From: Siphonodentalium dalli
Lineage: Eukaryota > Mollusca > Scaphopoda > Gadilida > Siphonodentaliidae
DNA: 64,000 bases
Direction: 5' to 3'
Assembly (NCBI GenBank): GCA_032622095.1
Contig: CP136064.1
Coordinates: 6,071,512 to 6,135,511 of the forward strand
Part shown: positions 58,365-64,000 of the stretch, in pieces
Layout: each line of letters begins with the position of its first letter
Position numbering within the stretch: the stretch's first letter is position 1
Position numbers and translations under genes: made by a program
The notes under the pieces: model-generated
Told to the model about the DNA's origin: nothing
What the model saw: the letters and a program-made list of their open reading frames with translations, nothing else
The model's database searches: none

Positions 58365-58818
58365 ATAGGTTATAAGCTACTAAATAATTGACATTATGCC
58401 CCCTTGGCATTTTTGTAGGAAAACTCGAATCAGATTAAAAACAATACCCGCAGCTGGATGGTGTATAATATCTTCGGTTGTTTAATGTGAAATAAAAAAG
58501 AGGTTCATAGGCTGTGTTAATTTATCGGCCATTTGTGTGGGATTTTTCGTCAAGCGTCTACGTTGGTCGCCAAATTAGGTAGGAGTGGTGGTATTTTTCT
58601 ATACTGAAATTTTTTGCACAAAAGGGGTAGTTGTGGAAATGCCAATTTATTTCCAGGAATAAGTATGGTAAGGTACCATTTTTTTTGGACAAGTTATGTC
58701 CGATGTGGACTTCTAAACGCCAAAATATTTCAACTTTGACTTAGTTACGTGATGAATCGTGGGCATGGCTTAACACTAACACTGTCGCCTATGGGAACTA
58801 ATTAGTTGTAACATATAA
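58365..58818. repeat. Inverted repeat arm B (uninterrupted)
   Basis: The uninterrupted inverted counterpart of 52267-53545, reading TATAGGTTATAAGCTAC through GGTGTATAATATCTTCGGTT to ACACTGTCGCCTATGGGAAC. A third partial copy lies at 60490-60560 (TATAAACAACTAAATAATTG). No coding sequence. Confidence 0.8.
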
Positions 58819-59089
58819 GCACAAATCCTGTTTTGTGGTACCATCGGGTTGTAGGGCAACGGGTGCATATTTTGGCCCCCAATCAAATCAAATTCAAGAG
58901 TGAACACAATTATGGACCCAAAGCGTGTCGCGGCGTTACATAATATGACAAATTAACCCTTTGCAACAACCCCAACCGCCTCTCGTCGTTTTTAGTGATT
59001 AGACTATTTTCGAATTCTTTTTGGGAATGGACCAGAAAATTCTTCGGACGCAGCTAACCCCAGTTTCGAGTCCGTAAAATCGAGGGGGG

Positions 59090-59900
59090 TGTCAATTCAA
59101 GTCGCATAACAAATGTGTAATTGTCCCCCGAAAAAAAGAATTTCGGGGGACTATTAAAATAGCCGGTGTCCGTCCGTCCGTGTGTGCGCCCGTCCGTGCG
59201 TCCGTCCGGAAATGGTTTCCAGATGATAACTTTAGTTTCGGTTATTAGATCAAAAGCAAATTTCATAGGTGAGTTTACCAGCCCAAAATACAGGTCAAGT
59301 TCGAATATGGGTTTGCTCCGCAAAATATTTGCGAGAGTTATGGCCCTTTTTTTTAACTTAGAATCTTATTATTTTCTGGTTTCCGGATGATAACTTCAGT
59401 TTGTGTGATCATATCTGAACCAAATTTGGTATGTGAGTTTATCAGCCCTATGAACAGGTCAAGTTCGAATATGGGTTTGCTTCGCCCATTTTTGCGAGAG
59501 TTGTGGCCCTTTTTCTACTTGTTTTACTTAGAAGAGTTCTCACTTTTTCGGTTTCCGGATGATATCTCAAGTTTGGATCCTTTAATTGCAAATACCGTTT
59601 TTTAATTTGAGTTTGATCCGATGATTTTTCCTAGAGTTATGGACTTTTTTCGACTTAAAAAAACCAATTTCTTCTTTTTTTTTTCGTTTCCGGATGATAA
59701 CTCAAGTTTGGACTGTTCAATTGAAAATTCCTTTTTGTTGTGAGTCATTGATATCAAAATACAGGTCAAGTTCGAATTTGAGTTTGATCCGATGATTTTG
59801 CTCAGAGTTATGGGTTTTTCGACTTAAAAAATTCAATTTTTTCTTTTAATTTTCTTCATTTTGTGCCAAATTGAGGTTATATTTTGACGTTAAGAGTTTT
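59090..59900. repeat. Interspersed repeat (CCCCCGAAA head, TCCGTCC run)
   Basis: Head GTCCCCCGAAAAAAAGAATT with its inverse TTCGGGGGAC, then a GTCCGTCCGTCC run, followed by three to four diverged modules with TTTCCGGATGATAACTTCAG, CAGGTCAAGTTCGAATATGG and GAGAGTTATGGCCCTTTTT. The plan is the same as the repeat at 8836. The frames at 59054-59605 are repeat-derived. Confidence 0.75.
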
Positions 59901-60854
59901 TTTTAAGATTTGGTTATTTGTATGCATGTCAGTAATGAGACAATGCACAAGTGAAGTATCCATATAATATACTTCTACAAAGCCTCCACTCCAAATGAAG
60001 CCACCGGTTTGGGGGACACTGTGGCCGAGCGGCCTTTTATTTCCTTTCATGTTTGCGCCTCGAAGATTGTTATTTCTGACATCCAGCTACATTGTCAAAT
60101 TGGCGTTATTGTATGTCCCTTTGTGTTTTCCTCGACCAAAACAAACGATTTTCGATTCGAACAACGCCCTTTTTCGGTATTTATGTTGTTTTTTAAAACT
60201 TATTCTATCAAACACATTTCACAGCTATTTGACTTATATTAAAAATAGCTAGCTGTCATGTAAGACATAAAACAGGAAAACAGTGGCTGTGATGTCTGCT
60301 GGAGGTTAAAGTAGAACATATGCTCCGACGAAAATTTAGTTTGTACGAACTGTCGAGAACAGGGAGGTTAAATACAGCCACATACAAGGAGAAATGATAT
60401 CGTTCTTGTCGGGAATTCGAAAGCACGTTATTTAAATTAATATTATGTTTTCTGTAACAACTTGTATAAAGAAAAATCTACACCTATTTGGTTGCGTATA
60501 GCTTATAAACAACTAAATAATTGAAATTATGCCCCTTGGCATTTGTGTAGGGGAAACTCGTGGCTATAAACTCTGACTTCCTGCTCGAGATGGTTGGAGT
60601 GTAGTCGCCTTGAATGTTGAGGGTAATGTTCGGGCAATAAATTATGTGTGTAGTAGTGTACGCAAATCTAGTGTCTAAAATTATATTTTTGTTCTCTGAA
60701 AGTAAACCGGAATACACTGTGAAGACCACAAAATCTACAGAAAGTGCAATTTCTTCACTTGACGTGGCAGGTAGGCTCGTGCCTCTCCTATCTTCGTTCA
60801 AAAATAAAACAATACAGGATTGTCCCCCAAGTGTGTCAATTTTCGCTAAATAGC

Positions 60855-61510
60855 ATGGCATCTGGACTCGCTAGTGATGGCTATGCATCTGACATGGACA
60901 AGACTGTTGATACAGGTAGTAATCCCCTCTCAGAATGTGGTAACAAGAGGAAAAATAAAGTTGACACTTCGCATTTCGATCAACGCTCAACGAGAATACG
61001 TTCATCAGCCCCAGAGTTTAAGCTGCCTGAGACTGGCGAGTATGACAGTGATTCTGCAAAATCCACAAAATCCAAAGTGAAACCTAGAACCACTAGGAAA
61101 AACACTGATTCTATCTCGGCCATTGTTGAATTCCAAAACATGTGCCGCCAGTGCCGGTCATTGATCACTCCTCAACTGCAGCAAAGTCTGAATGAGATGG
61201 TTGAAACCAAAATTGTTGGAATTGTTAACTCTGCGATAAAAGATGCAGTAGACACAGCTATGGTTGGTATCCCTGATGCTGTAAAGTCATCAGTAAATAA
61301 AGTTGTGACTGATCCTCTAAAGGATGTGTCAGCATGGAAATTGATATCAACCAATTAAAGGCTCTTAATCACCAACTTATGAAAAAGATACATGACTTGG
61401 AGAGCACACTGGAACATAATTGCCAGGACAGAGTGGAGTCACTGGAGCAGCATGGTAGAGGTAATAGCTTGAGGTTTCTGAACATTCCACTTAATGATGA
61501 CATCCAAGAC
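60855..61510 (+). pseudogene. LINE ORF1 protein, 5' part (frameshifted)
   Basis: ATG at 60855 opens MASGLASDGYASDMDKTVD, a basic linker, then a coiled-coil-like stretch. A frameshift at about 61330 moves to the frame reading QLKALNHQLMKKIHDLESTL, then DRVESLEQHGRGNSLRFLNI. A coiled coil ending in (D/E)SLEQHGRxNSLR followed by an RRM-like strand is typical of ORF1 of non-LTR retrotransposons, an RNA-binding chaperone. The frame is cut at GAC (61508-61510) by an inserted LTR element and continues at 63486. Confidence 0.82.
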
Positions 61511-63481
61511 TGTCCCGGTGTCTAGGGTTTAGATGTTGAATTGGCCGTGTCGGGAACATTGATAACAATAACTGTCCGTAGCTTTTGATAACTTTATATG
61601 TGTATAAGTCATAGTGATAAACACAGCAGGAGCATCGGTAAAAGATGTCTAGTCGGATCGGCTGATGGAGAGAGAGTGGTTCTTCGTATCTCTCGACGCC
61701 AGTAGTTATTACAACGTATGGTGTATCATATCATGCATCCTAATAAGGTATGATGTATATGATACACCTACCATGTGACGTGTATCATGCCATCGGTATG
61801 GTGGACCGATCGTGGTCTGATCCTTTCAACATATAAGATGGTAGTACATGTCACATCCAATTTAGAATATAATCTTGATAACTATGATTGTATCTATTCT
61901 ATTAGTTATATCTCGATGTGCTGTGTTTATCTGTACAATACGTTATAGCAATAACTGGGAACATAATTATATATCAACCGATATCTTCTGTACTACGATC
62001 AGTACTCTTATTATTCTGGCTATAATAAGACTATAATCGGTGTTGAATAGTATATTCTCTTAAAGCGAGATCAGTTGCTTGATTTAAGGTCTGTGGATCT
62101 TCTCCCAAAAGTTTATCTCTCAATAATTTACACTTTAATCCAGTGATGAATTGTTCACACATATATAGTTGGGCGACTTTTTGACGAATATTTACTAGCC
62201 CATACACATCGATCGCTAATGATCGTAATCTATCAGAAAAAACTTGTACAGATTCTTCTGGTGTTTGCTTTGCTGCTTGAAAAATAAGGAGCGCATCTCT
62301 TTTGTCTTTTGCTTCGCTATATCGAACTTTTAATTCCTGCTTGATTTCTGCCCATGTACTTCTGATCACACCATCGGCATTTATGCGTTCTTGTGTGAAC
62401 GGAGTTAAAAATTCGAAAACTGAACCTCTGCTGGTCTGCAGACCAAATTTAATTAATGTTTGATCAGTCGCATCAATTGCTTGTCATAACGATATAATTC
62501 GTTGGTCCATTCAAGAAAAGATTTAGGGTCTCCTGAAAAAGGGGTGATAACATTTGTCACACCCGTTGCCATCTGAATTGCTGACGAAATGCGTGTGGCG
62601 TCCAACAGTTGGTCTATTGCACTATTAAAATGACCCAATTGTGTGGAAATGCGATGCTCTATCTCTACGTCGATTTGGGCGCTACTAAAATTAACGTCAT
62701 CCGAAAAGGAAGGACAGGAAGGGTGACGTTGTGTCATATTCATCTTGATTTTAATTACTAAAGTAATTGGGAATAGAAAAGGCAAAATTGCAGGTATATA
62801 AGAAATTAATAATTTGAGTTGGGTTGGCACATGCACATTGTGACATTATAGAATTGCTCTAGAACATAGTGCGGGTATTGTGTTTATGTAATTTGAATTA
62901 TTAGATCAAAAGAAACGTATTGGTTGGTATAGTAAGTACTCACGTATGAACGAAAACACAAGTTCTGGTTCCAAGCTCACGTGCACCATTGCCCCGGTGT
63001 CTAGGGTTTTGATGTTGAATTGGCCGTGTCGGGAACATTGATAACAATAACTGTCCGTAGTTTTTGATAACTTTATATGTGTATAAGTCATAGTGATAAA
63101 CACAGCAGGAGCATCGGTAAAAGAGGTCTAGTCGGATCGGCTGATGGAGAGAGAGTGGTTCTTCGTATCTCTCGACGCCAGTAGTTATTACAACGTATGG
63201 TGTATCATATCATGCATCCTAATAAGGTATGATGTATATGATACACCTACCATGTGACGTGTATCATGCCATCGGTATGGTGGAACGATCGTGGTATGAT
63301 CCTTCCAACATATAAGATGGTAGTACATGTCACATCCAATTTAGAATATGATCTTGATAATTATGATTGTATCTATTCTATTAGTTATATCTCGATGTGC
63401 TGTGTTTATCTATACAATGCGTTATAGCAATAACTGGGAACATAATTATATATCAACCGATATCTTCTGTACTATTGGACA
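61511..63481 (-). mobile_element. Gag-only LTR retrotransposon inserted in a LINE
   Basis: Two LTRs in direct orientation, 61511-61994 (3' LTR on the element's minus strand) and 62993-63481 (5' LTR), are nearly identical to each other and to the solo LTR at 4175. AAGAC precedes the left LTR and AAGAC lies at 63481-63485, sharing the terminal A of the right LTR, so there is a 4-5 bp target duplication. Inside is about 1 kb with gag-like sequence only and no protease, reverse transcriptase or integrase. The minus strand just inside the 5' LTR reads TGGTGCACGTGAGC, a plausible primer binding site starting with TGG. The inner end of the 3' LTR lacks the last few bases and no purine tract is evident. 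It must have been mobilised in trans. Confidence 0.88.
62031..62836 (-). pseudogene. Retrotransposon gag-like gene, frameshifted
   Basis: The minus-strand frames 62836-62453 and 62369-62031 form one gag-type protein: a polar N-terminus, then ITPFSGDPKSFLEWTNELYR (the FxGDPxxFxxW signature of LTR-retrotransposon capsids). A frameshift follows near 62485. The second part reads WAEIKQELKVRYSEAK, QTPEESVQVFSDRLRSLA and MCEQFITGLKCKLLRDKL, matching the C-terminal capsid helices. No zinc knuckle or pol follows. The two parts are separated by about 85 bases, open in the shifted frame. Confidence 0.8.
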
Positions 63482-63485
63482 AGAC

Positions 63486-63674
63486 CAGTGGACAATTCCT
63501 AGCAGAAAACTTATTGTCAACTTCTGCAAAGACAACTTGGGCCTCGAAATTAAACCCGCTGACATTGATAAAGCTCACCCCCTGGGCAGAATAAGAAAAA
63601 TTCCAAGTAAACTCAGCACTCCAGCTGTGACAATACGGGGTGCATATAACGCAAAGACAATCAAAACGATTTGA
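63486..63674 (+). pseudogene. LINE ORF1 protein, 3' part after the LTR insertion
   Basis: In frame with 61510 once the inserted element and one target duplication are discounted. It encodes QWTIPSRKLIVNFCKDNLGL, then IDKAHPLGRIRK and TPAVTIRGAYNAK, the end of the RRM and the C-terminal domain typical of LINE ORF1 (IDxxHRLG and xPxIVRF motifs). It ends at TGA (63672-63674). ORF2 is not seen in the remaining 330 bases. Confidence 0.8.
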
Positions 63675-63679
63675 TTATT

Positions 63680-64000
63680 TAATTACAACAAAGTCAATGG
63701 CATTCAATCGTCGGCATCTGGTTTATCCTAGTGTTCGTCTTCCTGTCGTCTACTCAAATGGGGTCTTCTCATGTCCTTGTACATAGGGCGTGTCCGCTCG
63801 TCATCGGCGTGGTTGATAACCGGTTGAGTTCACCAGCCTGTCGTCTGCTCCTTTTCTTCGCCGGCGCATACTGGGTATCGAATGTCAATTTGCCGTTACT
63901 ATATACACGGAGGGGATTAGGTTAGCCCCGGGCGTATTTCACGGCACATCACGCATATGCGTACCTCGGGTGATCAGGCGAACGGTCTTCTTCGGTGTCT
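63680..64000. other. Window end, no gene recognised
   Basis: Somewhat GC-richer sequence (CTTCTTCGGTGTCT, GCCCCGGGCG). A plus-strand frame at 63731-63925 (MFVFLSSTQMGSSHVLVHRA) has no recognisable domain. It may be LINE-internal sequence or unrelated. Confidence 0.35.

Noticed and set aside
60023-60040. GTGGCCGAGCGGCC resembling a tRNA-Leu/Ser D-arm
   Set aside because: No anticodon arm, T-arm or acceptor stem follows.

Overview
This is animal nuclear DNA. Coding sequence is split into short exons with GT-AG introns, overall composition is AT-rich, and most of the window is repeats: minisatellites, fold-back (MITE-like) elements, LTR and non-LTR retrotransposon remnants and palindromic DNA transposons. 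Two repeats that open with a GCTCACCTGAGAC or CCCCCGAAA-type head, followed by GTCC-rich sequence and repeated 'TCAGATTTGTTCAAATG / GGTCACTGGGTCAAAT' modules, look like interspersed repeats I associate with molluscs. A mollusc is therefore my best guess for the host; this rests on memory, not on a search.

One host gene is clear. The plus strand from 1854 to 19708 carries the 3' six exons of GLE1, the nuclear-pore mRNA-export factor that binds IP6 and activates the DEAD-box helicase DDX19/Dbp5. All exon phases join cleanly (0-0, 1, 0, 0, 2) and the last three exons give the conserved C-terminal GLE1 domain to its natural stop. The first exon in the window encodes part of the coiled coil; earlier exons lie upstream. 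The introns are swollen by repeats. The 3' half of the coiled-coil exon, together with its splice donor, is amplified about 18-fold in a 124-bp tandem array (1947-4169). A 50-bp minisatellite of about 52 copies, with a 700-bp higher-order period, fills the fourth intron. The 3' UTR holds exactly 13 copies of a 38-bp hairpin-forming repeat.

A second host gene probably starts at 29399 (plus strand): a short exon encodes a signal peptide and ends at a consensus phase-1 donor. I cannot identify its later exons here.

The rest is mobile and repetitive DNA. 20-29 kb: fold-back elements, a 5'-truncated LINE on the minus strand (22808-23446), a second copy of a TTAA-flanked element, a 391-bp tandem duplication and a 31-bp minisatellite. 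30-35 kb: two large fold-back elements, the second split by a decayed LINE ORF2. 35-37.5 kb: a 23/35-bp AT-rich minisatellite. 39-46 kb: dispersed and degenerate repeats. 47001-51746: a giant imperfect palindrome made of two opposed copies of a DNA transposon whose gene belongs to an animal transposon family with EEADxR and DTDVLV motifs. 52-59 kb: an inverted repeat pair, one arm split by a solo LTR. 60.8-63.7 kb: a LINE ORF1 interrupted by a gag-only LTR retrotransposon, whose solo LTR also sits in the first GLE1 intron of this window.
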